Shown here piece after piece: positions 12,554 through 22,557 of a stretch of 64,000 nt of DNA (positions are counted from its first letter, which is position 1; each line of letters begins with the position of its first letter). The DNA is taken from assembly GCF_002263515.1 (NCBI RefSeq), contig NZ_CP022752.1, positions 3,410,001 through 3,474,000 on the forward strand, written 5' to 3'. The stretch comes from Actinopolyspora erythraea (GTDB taxonomy: Bacteria; Actinomycetota; Actinomycetes; Mycobacteriales; Pseudonocardiaceae). Under the pieces are notes generated by a model. It did no database searches, had not been told where the DNA came from, and saw only the letters and a list, made by a program, of their open reading frames with translations. The position numbers and the translations under genes were made by a program.

Positions 12554-14788
12554 TCAACCCCCTGCGGTAGCCTCGTCGTCCCTCGTGGTCCCCGGGCCGG
12601 AGTCCCGGGCACTCTCCCCCGGCTCCGCGACGGTTCCCGAGATGGCGCGTCCCCGTGGTCCGGCCACGTCCGAGGACTCGTTCACCGTTTCCGCGGCATC
12701 CGACGCGGCGTCGGTCTCCCCGCCACCGGACAACGCGCCGTGCACCGCCTCGGCGGTCCGCCTGCCGAACCCGGGGACGGCGCTGATCTCCTCGATCGTG
12801 GCAGCCCGGATCTTGCGCAGCGACCCGAAGTGCTTGAGCAGCGCCTTCTTCTTCACTTGCCCCAGACCTGGCACGGAGTCCAGTTCGGAGTCGGTCATCC
12901 GCTTGGAACGCTGCTTGCGGTGATAAGCGACCGCGAACCGGTGCGCCTCGTCCCGCACCCGCTGCAGCAGGTAGAGCGCCTCACTGGTGCGGGACAGCAC
13001 CAGCGGTTCCGGCTCGGCGGGCAACCACACCTCCTCCAACCGCTTGGCCAACCCGATCACGGCGACGTCGGTGATACCGAGCTCGGCGAGCTCGTCGGCG
13101 GCCGCGTTGGCCTGGGGCGCACCGCCGTCGACCACCAGCAGGTTGGGCGGATAGGCGAACTTGCGGGGTTTGCCGGTCTCCGGGTCCACCCCGGGCGGGG
13201 GTTCGTCCCCGGAGGAACCGTCACCTTCGGAAGCGGTCTCCTCCCGCACGGTGACCGGATCGTCGGCGTGCCGCCGCTCGGACGCGGTGACGGACTCGAC
13301 GACGGTGGTGGCGTCCGGCCGCACGCGGGGCGGCGTCGGCTCCGGACTCTCCGGACCGGCCCCGGCCTCCCGCAGGTACCGGTTGAACCGGCGACGGACC
13401 ACCTCGGCTATCGCGGCGGTGTCGCCCCCGTCGGCCCCGCCCCGCACGGAGAACCGCCGGTACTCGGACTTGCGCGCCACCCCGTCCTCGAAGACGACGA
13501 GCGAGGCGACCACGTCACTGCCCTGTACGTGGCTGACGTCGACACACTCGATCCGCAGCGGCGCGCTGTCCAGCGCGAGCGCCTCCTGCAGCTCCTGCAG
13601 GGCGGCGGAGCGGGCGCTGATGTCACCGGCCCTGCGCAGCTTGTACTGCTTGAAGGCCTCCTGGGCGTTGCTGCGCACCGTCTCCAGCAGCGTCCGCTTG
13701 TCACCACGCTGCGGAACCCGCAACCCGACCTTGCTGCCACGCAGCCTGCCGAGCCACTGCGCGACGGCCTCGGAGTCCTCGGGGAGCTCGGGGACCAGCA
13801 CCTCACGGGGCACCGGCGTGCCTCCCGCGTCGGCCTGGTCGGCCAGCGCGGCCTGCTCGCCGTAGAACTGCGTGAGGAACTGCTCGACCAGTTCGGAGGT
13901 CTCGGTGCGCTCCACCTTGTCTATGACCCAGCCGCGCTGGCCGCGCACCCGGCCGCCGCGCACGTGGAACACCTGCACCGAGGCCGCGAGCTCGTCCTCG
14001 GCGAAGGCCGCCACGTCGGCGTCGGTGCCGTCGCCGAGCACCACGGCCTGCTTCTCCATCGCGCGGCGCAGCGCCTCCAGGTCGTCGCGCAGCCGGGCGG
14101 CGCGTTCGAAGTCCAGTTCCTCGGAGGCCTGCTCCATGCGCTCGCGCAGCCTGCGCATCATGGTGTCGGTGCGGCCGGACAGGAAGTCGCAGAACTCCTC
14201 CACGATGCGGCGGTGCTCATCGGCCTCGACCCTGCCCACGCAGGGGGCGGAGCACTTGTCGATGTAGCCGAGCAGGCAGGGCCGCCCCATCTGGGCGTGG
14301 CGCTTGAACACACCGTTGGAGCAGGTGCGGGCGGGAAACACCCGCAGCAGCGTGTCGAGGGTCTCGCGGATGGCCCAGGCGTGCGCGTAGGGACCGAAGT
14401 AGCGCACTCCCTTGCGCCGGGGGCCGCGGTAGACGTGCAGCCGAGGGAACTCCTCGTGCAGGGTGACCGCGAGCACCGGGTAGGACTTGTCGTCGCGGTA
14501 GCGGACGTTGAAGCGGGGGTCGAACTCCTTGATCCAGGAGTACTCCAGCTGCAACGCCTCGACCTCGGTGTTGACCACGGTCCATCGCACGCCGGTGGCG
14601 GTGGTCACCATATGCCGGGTGCGCGGATGCAGCGCGGAGAGGTCGGCGAAGTAGGAGGAGAGCCTGCTGCGCAGGCTCTTCGCTTTGCCGACGTAGATCA
14701 CCCGGCCGTCGCCGTCGTGGAAGCGGTACACGCCCGGCGAGTCCGGGATGGTTCCGGGAGCTGGTCGGTAGGTGGACGGATCGGCCAC
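12554..14788 (-). CDS. uvrC: UvrABC excinuclease subunit C
   Basis: A 744-residue nucleotide excision repair nuclease. The GIY-YIG domain that makes the 3' cut is at the N terminus ([25 protein letters not shown] near 19), a cysteine cluster [17 protein letters not shown] is near 170, the UVR domain that binds UvrB is near 210 to 240 ([20 protein letters not shown]), the RNase H-like domain for the 5' cut spans about 370 to 590 ([27 protein letters not shown]), and two helix-hairpin-helix motifs end it ([20 protein letters not shown]). An acidic, low-complexity insertion of about 70 residues sits in the RNase H-like domain. First gene of the uvrC-rapZ-yvcK-whiA group. Confidence 0.98.
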   Translation of the reverse strand: MADPSTYRPAPGTIPDSPGVYRFHDGDGRVIYVGKAKSLRSRLSSYFADLSALHPRTRHMVTTATGVRWTVVNTEVEALQLEYSWIKEFDPRFNVRYRDDKSYPVLAVTLHEEFPRLHVYRGPRRKGVRYFGPYAHAWAIRETLDTLLRVFPARTCSNGVFKRHAQMGRPCLLGYIDKCSAPCVGRVEADEHRRIVEEFCDFLSGRTDTMMRRLRERMEQASEELDFERAARLRDDLEALRRAMEKQAVVLGDGTDADVAAFAEDELAASVQVFHVRGGRVRGQRGWVIDKVERTETSELVEQFLTQFYGEQAALADQADAGGTPVPREVLVPELPEDSEAVAQWLGRLRGSKVGLRVPQRGDKRTLLETVRSNAQEAFKQYKLRRAGDISARSAALQELQEALALDSAPLRIECVDVSHVQGSDVVASLVVFEDGVARKSEYRRFSVRGGADGGDTAAIAEVVRRRFNRYLREAGAGPESPEPTPPRVRPDATTVVESVTASERRHADDPVTVREETASEGDGSSGDEPPPGVDPETGKPRKFAYPPNLLVVDGGAPQANAAADELAELGITDVAVIGLAKRLEEVWLPAEPEPLVLSRTSEALYLLQRVRDEAHRFAVAYHRKQRSKRMTDSELDSVPGLGQVKKKALLKHFGSLRKIRAATIEEISAVPGFGRRTAEAVHGALSGGGETDAASDAAETVNESSDVAGPRGRAISGTVAEPGESARDSGPGTTRDDEATAGG

Positions 14789-14874
14789 GCCCCCAGCCTA
14801 CGTGCGCTCCCCACCCTCTTGACCAAGCCGGTCGTTGTTGGGAGGGGCGAACTCTGTTTGCGTAGGTGGTTGCA

Positions 14875-14930
14875 GTGGCGGAACCTCTCGCGGGCTCTCG
14901 CTGCGGGGAGACCCGACATCGAGTAGGTAG
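14875..14930 (-). repeat. Dispersed nested-palindrome repeat, copy B (half)
   Basis: A half copy in reverse orientation, GTGGCGGAACCTCTCGCGGG to CCCGACATCGAGTAGGTAG, matching the right half of the element. The other half is missing; the sequence turns into unrelated bases just before the 14952 gene start. It lies between the divergent uvrC and 14952 genes. Confidence 0.65.
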
Positions 14931-14951
14931 GTCCGGGGAAGAATTCGCGGG

Positions 14952-15653
14952 ATGCGACTTCCGATCACGGTGCACCGGGCGCGGCTCGGCAAGCACTCCT
15001 ACCGGGTGATCCGGCCCAGACCCACCCCACCGAACGTGGTGCTGAGTCAATGCAGCACCGCGGCCTCGGAGTACGACATCCGGCTCGACGGCCACGCCGC
15101 CCACCGGATCGGGGTGGCTTGGCTGCTGGCCGCCCGGTCACCGCGATCGATGGTGCACATCCCGCTGCGAAACAGCCGATCATCGGCCTCTGCGAGGTGC
15201 GAGCCGGAGTGCTTCCTACGGGAGGAATGTCCGTACAGCACAGCGGAAAGGCCGCTGGACCTGCTGCTGGTGCATCACAGTCTGCAGTTCCGCCCGTCGC
15301 GCTGGAAGGAGGTACGTGCCCGGCTGGACGGCGGCAGACCGGAGACGGCCGAACTCCCCACCAGCGATGCACCGGAATTCGGGAGTGATCCCTTCGAACT
15401 CCACTGGATAAAGCGCTACCCGCTGCGGCAGCACGTGCACGCGGAAACGCTGCTGCTCACCGGGAACGCCCCGCTTTTCCGGGAGCTGAGCACGTACTTC
15501 CTGGACATCGCCGAGCACGGCCCCGGATCGCGCTTGTGGAACCCGAGGAAGCACTACTGCAACGAGATCCGGTGGCCGGAAATCGGCCGGTACGGCCAGG
15601 AGATCCACATCGTCCACGCCGACCGGTGGTCCGGAGCCGACATCGAACTCTGA
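14952..15653 (+). CDS. Protein of unknown function
   Basis: A 233-residue soluble protein that I do not recognise. It has no signal peptide or membrane segment. It is rich in histidine, tryptophan and aromatic residues, with a histidine-bearing stretch LDLLLVHHSLQFRPSRWKEV near 100, YPLRQHVHAETLLLTGNAPL near 155, and two cysteines in ECFLREECPY near 86. Codon use fits the genome. The start at 14952 (ATG) follows GGGATGCG without a clear ribosome binding site, so the start is uncertain; it follows the half repeat closely. It is a lone rightward gene between uvrC and the dihydroorotate-dehydrogenase-like gene, with which it converges. Confidence 0.7.
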   Translation: MRLPITVHRARLGKHSYRVIRPRPTPPNVVLSQCSTAASEYDIRLDGHAAHRIGVAWLLAARSPRSMVHIPLRNSRSSASARCEPECFLREECPYSTAERPLDLLLVHHSLQFRPSRWKEVRARLDGGRPETAELPTSDAPEFGSDPFELHWIKRYPLRQHVHAETLLLTGNAPLFRELSTYFLDIAEHGPGSRLWNPRKHYCNEIRWPEIGRYGQEIHIVHADRWSGADIEL

Positions 15654-15708
15654 GGAGTGGGCGGGCACCTCGCGCCGTGACGCACGGCCCACCCCGACTT
15701 CCACAGCA

Positions 15709-15725
15709 CCCCGGTGTTCCCGGGG
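15709..15725. terminator. Hairpin between convergent genes
   Basis: CCCCGG-TGTTC-CCGGGG, a perfect 6-base-arm hairpin in the 73-base gap between the convergent unknown gene and the dihydroorotate-dehydrogenase-like gene. Likely serves both. Confidence 0.45.
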
Positions 15726-15726
15726 C

Positions 15727-16752
15727 TCAGCGCCTCGGAGGCCGGTAGTTCTCGATCCGCCGCAACAAGCCCCTGATGCGCAGCGCGTACAGCGGGGACA
15801 GCAGGTAACCAGGATAGCTGGCGAACCAACCCGCGCTGCCGAGGCTCACCGCGTCGGCACCGGCCCAGAAGTACTCGCGGCAGTCGTCGAAGTCGCGGAT
15901 GCCGCCGGTGGCGATGATCGGCAGGGTGACTCCGGCGTCGCGCAGCTCGGAGACCACCCGGAGCCCGACCGGCTTGATCGCCCTCCCGGAGAGCCCGCCG
16001 AAGCCGTTGGCCAGCAGCGGGTTCCCGGTCTCCGGGTCCAGGCGCAGCCCTTTCACGGTGTTGATCGCGGTCAGCGCCGACACGCCGTGCCGGGCGGCCA
16101 GCCGGGCGTGCTGCAGGTAGTCGTAGTCCGGTGAGAGCTTGAGGATCACCGGGTGGTTGCTGCGCGGCACCGCCTCGGCCAGCACCGACTCGATGATCGC
16201 GTTGAAGTCGAAGTTGACGTTGTGGCAGGAGACGTTGAACTCCACCGCCGCGATCTCCCCCGAGGGCACGGAGCTGTTGATCTTGTCCACCAGGGTGACG
16301 AACTCCTCGGTCGAGAAGCCCCCCACCGAGATGATCGTGTTCTGCCCCCGGGTGCGGGGGTAGTAGTCCCGCAGGTAGGAGTCGATGCCCACGTTGCACC
16401 ACCCGAAGGCGTTGAGCCAACCGCCGTCGACCCGCTGCAACGCCCTGCCGTAGCGCCTCAGCAGCCCGGGAAGCTCGCGCAGCGGCCAGACGTCACGGGT
16501 GGTGAAGTGCCCCTCGCGGGGTTCCACGGTGACGGTGCGGGTTGTTATTGCCCCGAACCTGTCCAGCGGCACGAACTGCGATATGGGGCTCATGCCGTAG
16601 GGGATGAGCTTGGAGTTGGCCACTCCGTAGCCGAGGATGCTCGAGGAGGTCACCAGGCGGTTGCGGAGTTGGATGTCCCCGAGCCGCACGTGGGGCCCCG
16701 CCGTCTCGTCAGCACGAACCAACCGCAGGTTGCGCTCCTGAGCCAAGCTCAC
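15727..16752 (-). CDS. Dihydroorotate dehydrogenase-like FMN enzyme
   Basis: A 341-residue protein of the dihydroorotate dehydrogenase/FMN TIM-barrel family. Visible marks are RLGDIQLRNRLVTSSSILGYG near 19, the class-1-like active-site segment VEFNVSCHNVNFDF near 172 with a cysteine in the catalytic base position, ILKLSPDYDYLQHA near 205, and the C-terminal FMN phosphate site IIATGGIRDFDDCREYFWAGADAVSLGSA near 280. The pyrimidine operon at 41-50 kb has no pyrD, so this could supply that step, but the neighbourhood is unrelated and the exact substrate is not proven. The GTG at 16752 was chosen for GGGGAGAG 6 bases upstream; the frame is open to 16905. Confidence 0.85.
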   Translation of the reverse strand: MSLAQERNLRLVRADETAGPHVRLGDIQLRNRLVTSSSILGYGVANSKLIPYGMSPISQFVPLDRFGAITTRTVTVEPREGHFTTRDVWPLRELPGLLRRYGRALQRVDGGWLNAFGWCNVGIDSYLRDYYPRTRGQNTIISVGGFSTEEFVTLVDKINSSVPSGEIAAVEFNVSCHNVNFDFNAIIESVLAEAVPRSNHPVILKLSPDYDYLQHARLAARHGVSALTAINTVKGLRLDPETGNPLLANGFGGLSGRAIKPVGLRVVSELRDAGVTLPIIATGGIRDFDDCREYFWAGADAVSLGSAGWFASYPGYLLSPLYALRIRGLLRRIENYRPPRR

Positions 16753-17095
16753 GTTCTCTCCCCTCACCGCCTGAACGGCGACCGATCCGATGTCACCGTG
16801 GCCATTCTCGCGCATCGGCGAACGGAGGAACACGCGGTGGGTGGGTACGGAACTTCCGCTCCGGCTGTCGATGCGCGGGGGTCGCGACGGTGCCAGGCCG
16901 CACACCGTTCCCCGGCGCGAAAGCGCCGCCCCCCACCACGTTCGCGGTCGGCACCGCCGCGGGTTCCCCCGTGCGGCTCTCGCGAGGACGCCCCCGACGT
17001 TGTGCAGTAACTACCCGATGTCGGGGAACCGCAGCGAGAGCCGTGCGAGAGGTTCCGCCACGCGAGCTCCCCACGGCGAACGAGCCGACGAACTC
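16753..17095. other. Intergenic region holding repeat copy C
   Basis: No gene is supported in these 343 bases. About a third is repeat copy C. The promoter of the dihydroorotate-dehydrogenase-like gene and the end of the riboflavin transcript must also lie here. Confidence 0.5.
16950..17061 (+). repeat. Dispersed nested-palindrome repeat, copy C
   Basis: A well-preserved copy. Outer arms GTGCGGCTCTCGCGAGG and GCGAGAGCCGTGCGAGAGG pair imperfectly; the inner pair is CCCCGAC at 16992 and GTCGGGG at 17020 around GTTGTGCAGTAACTACCCGAT. It is nearly identical to copy D at 34491. It follows the stop of the riboflavin-operon PH protein. Confidence 0.8.
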
Positions 17096-17557
17096 CTACC
17101 CGTCGATGTGGCCGATCTCGCGCCGCAGCGCACGTAGGTCTCGCATGGCGCGGACCGCGTGCTCCCCGTCGAAGGACTGGATGGCCGTGATGGGCTCGTA
17201 CTCGTCGTCCGGCAGTTCCAGGCGCGCGCAGGTGGCTCCCTCGGGAAAGCTCACCCCCCGCACGTCGGACCACGAGTAGCGACGGGTCAGGATCGAGTTG
17301 CGCACCTCCACGCCGCTCTCGTCGGCGCGCAGCCTCGGCCTGGTCGACAGCAGGATGAGCCCGGCCAGCACGGCCCCGATCCCGACCATGGCCACCTGGT
17401 CGGAGACCGTCAGCAGCAACCCGTTGGCGGTGCTGCGCAGCATCAACGCGGCGACACCGCAGACCACGAACACCACAAGCGCGGCGGGTACGGCCACGCT
17501 GCGCACCCGCTTGGGCCGTACCTGCACCAGGTTGCCGCCACCGCTCGGGGCGCTCAC
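17096..17557 (-). CDS. PH domain membrane protein of the riboflavin operon
   Basis: A 153-residue protein with two membrane segments (about 22 to 41 and 52 to 70) followed by a small bacterial PH-like domain ([20 protein letters not shown], then [20 protein letters not shown]). Proteins of this kind follow ribH in many actinobacteria; no biochemical role is known. Its start overlaps the ribH stop by 4 bases, so it is expressed with the riboflavin genes. Confidence 0.85.
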   Translation of the reverse strand: MSAPSGGGNLVQVRPKRVRSVAVPAALVVFVVCGVAALMLRSTANGLLLTVSDQVAMVGIGAVLAGLILLSTRPRLRADESGVEVRNSILTRRYSWSDVRGVSFPEGATCARLELPDDEYEPITAIQSFDGEHAVRAMRDLRALRREIGHIDG

Positions 17558-18054
17558 AGGAAACCCCGCTCGTTGCTGTAGCCACCACGAAGCTCACGCA
17601 GCACCAGCGCGGTCTCCAACGCGGCCGCCGTGGCCTCGAACCCCTTGTCCTCGATCGAGTCGTCGAACCCGGCGCGCAGCGTGGCCTGCTCCCGGCTGTC
17701 CACGGTCAGCACACCGTTGCCCACCGCGGTGGACTCGTCCAGGGCGACCCGGGTCAGCCCCGAGGTCACCGACTCGCACACGTAGTCGAAGTGCGGCGTG
17801 CCACCACGGACCACCACTCCGAGCGCCACCACGGCGTCGCAGTCGTGGGTGAGCTGCTGACAGACCACCGGAAGCTCCATGGAGCCCGGAACCCGCACCA
17901 CCCTGGGCTGCTGGGCCCCGGCCCGCTCGGCGGCCTCCAGGGCACGCCGCAGCATCTGGTCGACGATGTCCGAGTGCCACCGGATGGCCACGATCGCCGG
18001 TCGCAGGTCGGGCGCGTGGGGCACCGAGACCTCCGGCCTGCCTCCCCCGCTCAT
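17554..18054 (-). CDS. ribH: 6,7-dimethyl-8-ribityllumazine synthase
   Basis: A 166-residue lumazine synthase that joins 3,4-dihydroxy-2-butanone 4-phosphate with the ribitylamino-uracil in riboflavin synthesis. It shows [15 protein letters not shown] near 20, the substrate loop [15 protein letters not shown] near 53, [16 protein letters not shown] near 77 with the catalytic histidine, and [12 protein letters not shown] near 117. Length is normal. It overlaps ribBA upstream and the PH protein downstream by 4 bases each. Confidence 0.97.
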   Translation of the reverse strand: MSGGGRPEVSVPHAPDLRPAIVAIRWHSDIVDQMLRRALEAAERAGAQQPRVVRVPGSMELPVVCQQLTHDCDAVVALGVVVRGGTPHFDYVCESVTSGLTRVALDESTAVGNGVLTVDSREQATLRAGFDDSIEDKGFEATAAALETALVLRELRGGYSNERGFL

Positions 18055-19367
18055 GCCGTCACCTCCGAGCCACCGCCGATCGAGGAGTCCTCGCCGTCGT
18101 CCAGGTACTGCAGTTCGTGCCCCATCCGATCCCGTTTCGTGCGCAGGTAGCGCAGGTTCTCGGCGTTGGGGCGGACCGGGAGCGGTTCGCGACCGACGAT
18201 GCGCAGCCCGTAGCTCTCCAGCCCGACCCGTTTGTCCGGATTGTTGGTCAGCAGCCGCATCGAGCGGACGCCGAGGTCGGCCAGGATCTGGGCCCCCTGC
18301 CCGTAGTCGCGGCCGTCCACTGCCATGCCCAGCGCCAGGTTGGCGTCGACCGTGTCGGCTCCCGCGTCCTGCAGCTGGTAGGCCTGCAGCTTGTGCATCA
18401 GCCCGATGCCCCGCCCCTCGTGACCGCGCATGTAGAGCACCACGCCCCTGCCCGCTTCGGCCACCCGTTCGAGCGCGGCGTCGAGCTGCGGACCGCAGTC
18501 GCAGCGCAACGAGCCGAGCACGTCACCGGTCAGGCACTCGGAGTGCACCCGCACCAGCAGGTCCTCACCGTCGCCGATGTCGCCGTAGACCAGCGCGAGG
18601 TGTTCGATGCCGTCCAGCAGGCTGTCGTAGCCGAACGTCCGGAAAGTGCCGTGCGCGGTGGGGATGCGCGCCTCGGCGACCAGCTGCACCTGCTTCTCGA
18701 AACGCCTGCGGTAGGCGATGAGGCCGGCGATGGTGATCAGCGAGAGCTCGTGGTCGGCGGCGAAGACCTCCAGCTCGTCGCGTTTGGCCATCTCGCCCTC
18801 GGCCTTCTCGCTGACGATCTCGCAGAGCACCCCGGCGGGACGCAGCCCGGCCAGCCGTGCGAGGTCCACCGAGGCCTCGGTGTGGCCGGAGCGGCGCAGC
18901 ACCCCGCCGTCGCGGGCCCGCAGCGGCACCACGTGCCCGGGCCGGTTGAGGTCCTCGGCGGTGGTGTCGGCAGCGGCCAGCACGTTGATGGTGTGGGCCC
19001 GGTCGGAGGCCGAGATCCCGGTTCCCACGCCGGAGGCGGCGTCCACGGTGACGGTGTAGGCCGTGCCGTGCAGGTCCTGGTTGGCGTGGTACATCGGCGG
19101 CAGGTTGAGCCGGTCACAGTCCTCGCCGGTCAGCGCGGCGCACACGTACCCCGAGGTGTAGCGGACCATGAACGCCAGCAGTTCGGGCGTGGCCAGCTCC
19201 GCCGCGAAGATGAGGTCTCCCTCGTTCTCCCTGTCCTCGTCGTCGACGACGATGACCGGTCTGCCCGCGGCGATGTCGGCCAGCGCCCGCTCGATGTCGG
19301 CGAAAGTCGTGTTGTTCACCTGGTCCGAGTCCTTGCTGCCGTCCGGGATGGATTCGTTCGAGCTCAC
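18051..19367 (-). CDS. ribBA: Bifunctional 3,4-dihydroxy-2-butanone 4-phosphate synthase / GTP cyclohydrolase II
   Basis: A 438-residue fusion supplying both branches of riboflavin synthesis. The N-terminal half is the RibB domain with [19 protein letters not shown] near 38, the cation and ribulose phosphate site, and [24 protein letters not shown] near 140. The C-terminal half (from about 215) is the RibA domain with the zinc cysteines in [20 protein letters not shown] near 275, the GTP loop [13 protein letters not shown] near 312 and [16 protein letters not shown] near 375. Overlaps ribE and ribH by 4 bases each. Confidence 0.98.
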   Translation of the reverse strand: MSSNESIPDGSKDSDQVNNTTFADIERALADIAAGRPVIVVDDEDRENEGDLIFAAELATPELLAFMVRYTSGYVCAALTGEDCDRLNLPPMYHANQDLHGTAYTVTVDAASGVGTGISASDRAHTINVLAAADTTAEDLNRPGHVVPLRARDGGVLRRSGHTEASVDLARLAGLRPAGVLCEIVSEKAEGEMAKRDELEVFAADHELSLITIAGLIAYRRRFEKQVQLVAEARIPTAHGTFRTFGYDSLLDGIEHLALVYGDIGDGEDLLVRVHSECLTGDVLGSLRCDCGPQLDAALERVAEAGRGVVLYMRGHEGRGIGLMHKLQAYQLQDAGADTVDANLALGMAVDGRDYGQGAQILADLGVRSMRLLTNNPDKRVGLESYGLRIVGREPLPVRPNAENLRYLRTKRDRMGHELQYLDDGEDSSIGGGSEVTA

Positions 19368-20014
19368 CGCGCCTGCTCCCTACTTTCACCATTGTCCACC
19401 GCACGCCGTGTTCCGGTGCGGGCGAGCCGGTCGAGTTGCGGGGCCATCAACCGCTCCACGTGCTTGGCGAGCGCGTCGACCTCGATGTTGACCCGATCGC
19501 CGGGTGCGCGCAGCCCCAGTGTGGTCAGCTCGCGAGTGGTGGGGATCAGGGCCACGCTGAACCGGTCCTCGGCCGGGGCGACCACCGTCAACGAGACTCC
19601 GTCCACGGTGACGGAGCCCTTCTCGACCAGGTAGTGCGACAGGTGGGGCGGCAGCGAGAACTCGGTGAGGCCGTCGGAGTCGGCTCCGAGGACCGTGGCG
19701 GTGGCGTCCACGTGCCCCTGCACGATGTGCCCGCCGAGCCGGTCCCCGAGCGCCATGGCGCGTTCCAGGTTCACCCGGTCCCCCACGGCGAGGTCGGCCA
19801 GTGTGGAGCGGCGCAGGGTCTCGCCGACCACGTCGACGTCGAACCCGTTCTCGGTGACCTCCACCACCGTCAGGCAGACTCCGTTGACCGCGATGGAGTC
19901 GCCGTGGGACGCGTCACCGGTGACCACCGAGGCGCCGAGCGAGAACCGGGCACCGTCGGAGGACCGCTCGACCGCGACTACCTCCCCGAGTTCCTCCACG
20001 ATCCCGGTGAACAC
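19364..20014 (-). CDS. ribE: Riboflavin synthase, alpha chain
   Basis: A 216-residue riboflavin synthase that makes riboflavin by dismutation of two lumazine molecules. It is two tandem lumazine-binding barrels: the first begins [12 protein letters not shown] and has [21 protein letters not shown] near 38; the second begins near 98 with [15 protein letters not shown] and has [19 protein letters not shown]. The GTG start has AAAGGAGGG 6 bases upstream. The upstream 141 bases were checked for an FMN riboswitch and none was found. First of ribE-ribBA-ribH-PH. Confidence 0.96.
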   Translation of the reverse strand: MFTGIVEELGEVVAVERSSDGARFSLGASVVTGDASHGDSIAVNGVCLTVVEVTENGFDVDVVGETLRRSTLADLAVGDRVNLERAMALGDRLGGHIVQGHVDATATVLGADSDGLTEFSLPPHLSHYLVEKGSVTVDGVSLTVVAPAEDRFSVALIPTTRELTTLGLRAPGDRVNIEVDALAKHVERLMAPQLDRLARTGTRRAVDNGESREQAR

Positions 20015-20155
20015 GTGGCACCCTCCTTTGGGCGTTCCAATCAGCCGTCTGGGGGACGACGTTCGGGCTTTCCCGCAAGAGCACCGTACCCAACGTGTTC
20101 CGTGCGGAAAGTCGTTACCCGTACGACGTAGCGAACCGAGGTCGCTGCCCCCACT

Positions 20156-21196
20156 CTAGCCCTCGAACGGGACAGCGCTGATCCACACGTCCTGTCCGCA
20201 CATCGTGACCCGTTCGAAGTAAAAGCGCCACGCCCGCGAGAGGCTCGCCACTCCGGCGTCGCCGAGGGCGGCACTGCCCGATCCGAGCAGGGTCGGGGCC
20301 ACGAAGGCCTCCACCAGGTCGATGCGGCCCGCACGCAGGAAAGCCCCCGCCAGGGTCGGGCCGCCCTCCAGCATCACGCCCGTCACCCCGCGCTCGGCCA
20401 GCAGACGCAGCGCGTGGTCCGGGTCTCCTCCGGAGAGCCGGATGGTCGGGGCGGAGTCGTCGAGCACGTTGGCCGAGCCGGGGATCTCGCGGTCACCGAC
20501 GACCACGCGCAGCGGCTGCTCCGGGAGCGGGGAACCGTTCTCGTCCCTGACGGTCAGCCGTGGATCGTCGGCCAGCACCGTGCCGGTACCGACGAGGACG
20601 GCGTCGCTGCCCGCCCGGATCCGGTGCGCCCGGGCGCGCGAGGCCTCGGAGCTGATCCACTGGCTCGTGCCGTCGGAAGCCGCCGAGCGACCGTCTAGGC
20701 TGGCGGCGTACTTCCAGGTCACGTGGGGCAACCCTGTCCTGGTGAAGTGCAGCCAGGGCCGCAGCGCCCCACCGGAGACCTCCGATTCGAGGATCCCCCC
20801 GGCGACGCTCACCCCTTCGGCCCGCAGCATCACCTCCCCACCGGAGGCCACCGGGTTCGGGTCGGCGACCGCGTAAGCCACCCGGGCGATCCCCGCCGCC
20901 AGCAGCGCCGAGGCGCAGGCCCCGGTCCTGCCGGTGTGCGCGCACGGTTCCAGGGTCACGACCGCCGTTCCCCCGGAAGCGGCCTCCCCCGCGGCGCGCA
21001 GCGCCATCACCTCCGCGTGCTCCCCGCCGACCGGACGGGTCGCGCCGGTTCCCACGACCCGTTCCCGGCGATCCAGGATCACACACCCCACCGGGGGATT
21101 GGGGCTGGTGGTGCCGAGTACTTCCTGCCCGAGCTCGGCGGCCCGCCGCATGGCCCCCAGCACCGCCGGGCTCCGGGCCCACTCCGCCTCACTCAT
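20156..21196 (-). CDS. ribD: Bifunctional riboflavin biosynthesis deaminase/reductase
   Basis: A 346-residue enzyme for the second and third steps of riboflavin synthesis. The N-terminal cytidine-deaminase-like domain carries [10 protein letters not shown] near 54 and the zinc-binding [17 protein letters not shown] near 79; the C-terminal reductase domain begins near 155 with [17 protein letters not shown], then [19 protein letters not shown] and [17 protein letters not shown] near 292. The ATG at 21196 overlaps the rpe stop (ATGA), so rpe and ribD are coupled, which makes sense because rpe feeds the ribulose 5-phosphate pool. Confidence 0.96.
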   Translation of the reverse strand: MSEAEWARSPAVLGAMRRAAELGQEVLGTTSPNPPVGCVILDRRERVVGTGATRPVGGEHAEVMALRAAGEAASGGTAVVTLEPCAHTGRTGACASALLAAGIARVAYAVADPNPVASGGEVMLRAEGVSVAGGILESEVSGGALRPWLHFTRTGLPHVTWKYAASLDGRSAASDGTSQWISSEASRARAHRIRAGSDAVLVGTGTVLADDPRLTVRDENGSPLPEQPLRVVVGDREIPGSANVLDDSAPTIRLSGGDPDHALRLLAERGVTGVMLEGGPTLAGAFLRAGRIDLVEAFVAPTLLGSGSAALGDAGVASLSRAWRFYFERVTMCGQDVWISAVPFEG

Positions 21197-21885
21197 GCCG
21201 AGCGGTGCGCGGAGGCGTCCAGGGCACGGGAGCGCAGGGCCTCGACCGCGCGGGCCGGATCCTCGGCGCCGTAGACGGCCGAACCGGCCACGAAGCAGTC
21301 CACGCCCGCCTCCGCCGCCTGCTCGATCGTGTCGCCGTTGATACCGCCGTCGATCTCGACGAGCAGGTTGAGGTGCCCGGTGTCGACCATGCGCCGGGCC
21401 GCGCGCACCTTGTCCAGCACCCGGGCGATGAACTTCTGACCGCCGAACCCCGGTTCCACGGACATCACCAGCAGGGTGTCGTAGTGTTTGAGGACGTCCG
21501 TGTAGTTCTCCAGCGGGGTGTCGGGTTTGACGGACAACCCGGCGTTGGCCCCGGCGGCACGCAGGTTCTTGGCCAGCGCGACCGGATCCTCGGCGGCTTC
21601 GGCGTGCACGGTGACGTTGTGCGCGCCGGCTTCGGCGTAGCCGGGCGCCCACCGGTCCGGGGAGTCGATCATGAGGTGGCAGTCGAGCGGAGTGTCGGTG
21701 CTGCGCAGCAGGGACTCTACGACCGGAAGCCCCAGGGTGAGGTTGGGAACGAAGTGCGCGTCCATGACGTCGACGTGCAGCCAGTCGGCCCCCCGACCGG
21801 GGCCACCGACCGCCGCCATCTCGTCGGAGAGCCTTGCGAAGTCCGCGGACAGGATTGAGGGCGCGATCATGGGCTGGTTCGACAC
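21193..21885 (-). CDS. rpe: Ribulose-phosphate 3-epimerase
   Basis: A 230-residue TIM-barrel enzyme that interconverts ribulose and xylulose 5-phosphates. It shows [16 protein letters not shown] at the N terminus, [18 protein letters not shown] near 36 with metal-binding residues, DCHLMIDSP near 73, [15 protein letters not shown] near 140 and the phosphate site [30 protein letters not shown] near 178. The GTG start has no good ribosome binding site; instead TATCAT sits 6 bases upstream, which would place transcription start on the start codon itself (a leaderless message). Confidence 0.97.
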   Translation of the reverse strand: MSNQPMIAPSILSADFARLSDEMAAVGGPGRGADWLHVDVMDAHFVPNLTLGLPVVESLLRSTDTPLDCHLMIDSPDRWAPGYAEAGAHNVTVHAEAAEDPVALAKNLRAAGANAGLSVKPDTPLENYTDVLKHYDTLLVMSVEPGFGGQKFIARVLDKVRAARRMVDTGHLNLLVEIDGGINGDTIEQAAEAGVDCFVAGSAVYGAEDPARAVEALRSRALDASAHRSA

Positions 21886-21888
21886 AAT

Positions 21889-21897
21889 CGGATGATA
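21889..21897 (-). promoter_or_regulatory. Possible -10 box of a leaderless rpe transcript
   Basis: TATCAT (21892-21897, reverse strand) ends 6 bases before the rpe GTG, the spacing expected when transcription starts at the start codon. Leaderless messages are common in actinobacteria. No convincing -35 box was seen. Confidence 0.3.
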
Positions 21898-22055
21898 GCT
21901 CTCGGCGGCGCGACGGCACGCCGCTCCCCGGGCAACCGTTGGAGCGGCGTGGTGGGCCGTCGCGGAACGCGCCGGTGGCGCCGCGAGCCCGTCACCGCCA
22001 CGGCGGAGCGGGCGGCTAGTCGAGGGCGGCCCCGAACACGGACTGGAGGCTGGAA

Positions 22056-22544
22056 GTGTCCATCACACGGCACGGACCGCGCGGGATGCTGCGCCGAGCG
22101 CTTCGCGCTCCCGTCAGGCTCTACCGCAGGGACCTCGGCTGGCTGCTCGGCCACCGGTTCCTCTATCTGGTCCACCGCGGCCGCGACAGCGGCCGGTTGC
22201 GGGAGACGGTCCTGGAGGTGGTGCGTTACCGGCCCGACACCGGTGAGGTCGTGGTGGTGTCCGGTTGGGGTACCAGGTCCCAGTGGTACCGCAACATCAC
22301 CAGTTCCCCCGCCGTGGAGGTCCGGGTCGGCAGACAGCACTACCGGCACCCCCGCCAACGGGTGCTCGACGAGTCCGAGACGGCAGACCTGCTCGCGGGC
22401 TACGTGCGCAAGCACCCCCACGTGGCGCGGGCGCTGGCCAGGACCACCGGCTGGCCGCTGTTGACTCCCGAGGGCAGGGCGGAGCTGGCGCGACGGTTGC
22501 CCGCCGTCTCGTTCACCCCGCGCGACCACGTCGGCTCCGCCTGA
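22056..22544 (+). CDS. Nitroreductase family deazaflavin-dependent oxidoreductase
   Basis: A 162-residue protein of the F420-dependent Ddn-like split-barrel family. The core is [21 protein letters not shown] near 38, then [31 protein letters not shown] near 67 to 98. The small proteins of this family bind the deazaflavin cofactor F420 and reduce quinones or nitro compounds; the substrate here is not known. The GTG start has GGAGG 8 bases upstream. It converges with the amino acid permease gene across a 13-base gap. Confidence 0.88.
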   Translation: MSITRHGPRGMLRRALRAPVRLYRRDLGWLLGHRFLYLVHRGRDSGRLRETVLEVVRYRPDTGEVVVVSGWGTRSQWYRNITSSPAVEVRVGRQHYRHPRQRVLDESETADLLAGYVRKHPHVARALARTTGWPLLTPEGRAELARRLPAVSFTPRDHVGSA

Positions 22545-22557
22545 TCACCCGCTGCCC

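Noticed and set aside
10766..14926. A 1386-codon plus-strand frame opposite yvcK, rapZ and uvrC
   Set aside because: Composition is that of an antisense frame, and three recognisable conserved genes occupy the other strand.
20015..20155. Possible FMN riboswitch upstream of ribE
   Set aside because: Read for the conserved AGGGGUCGGUG-like and CCGACGGU core elements; they are absent.
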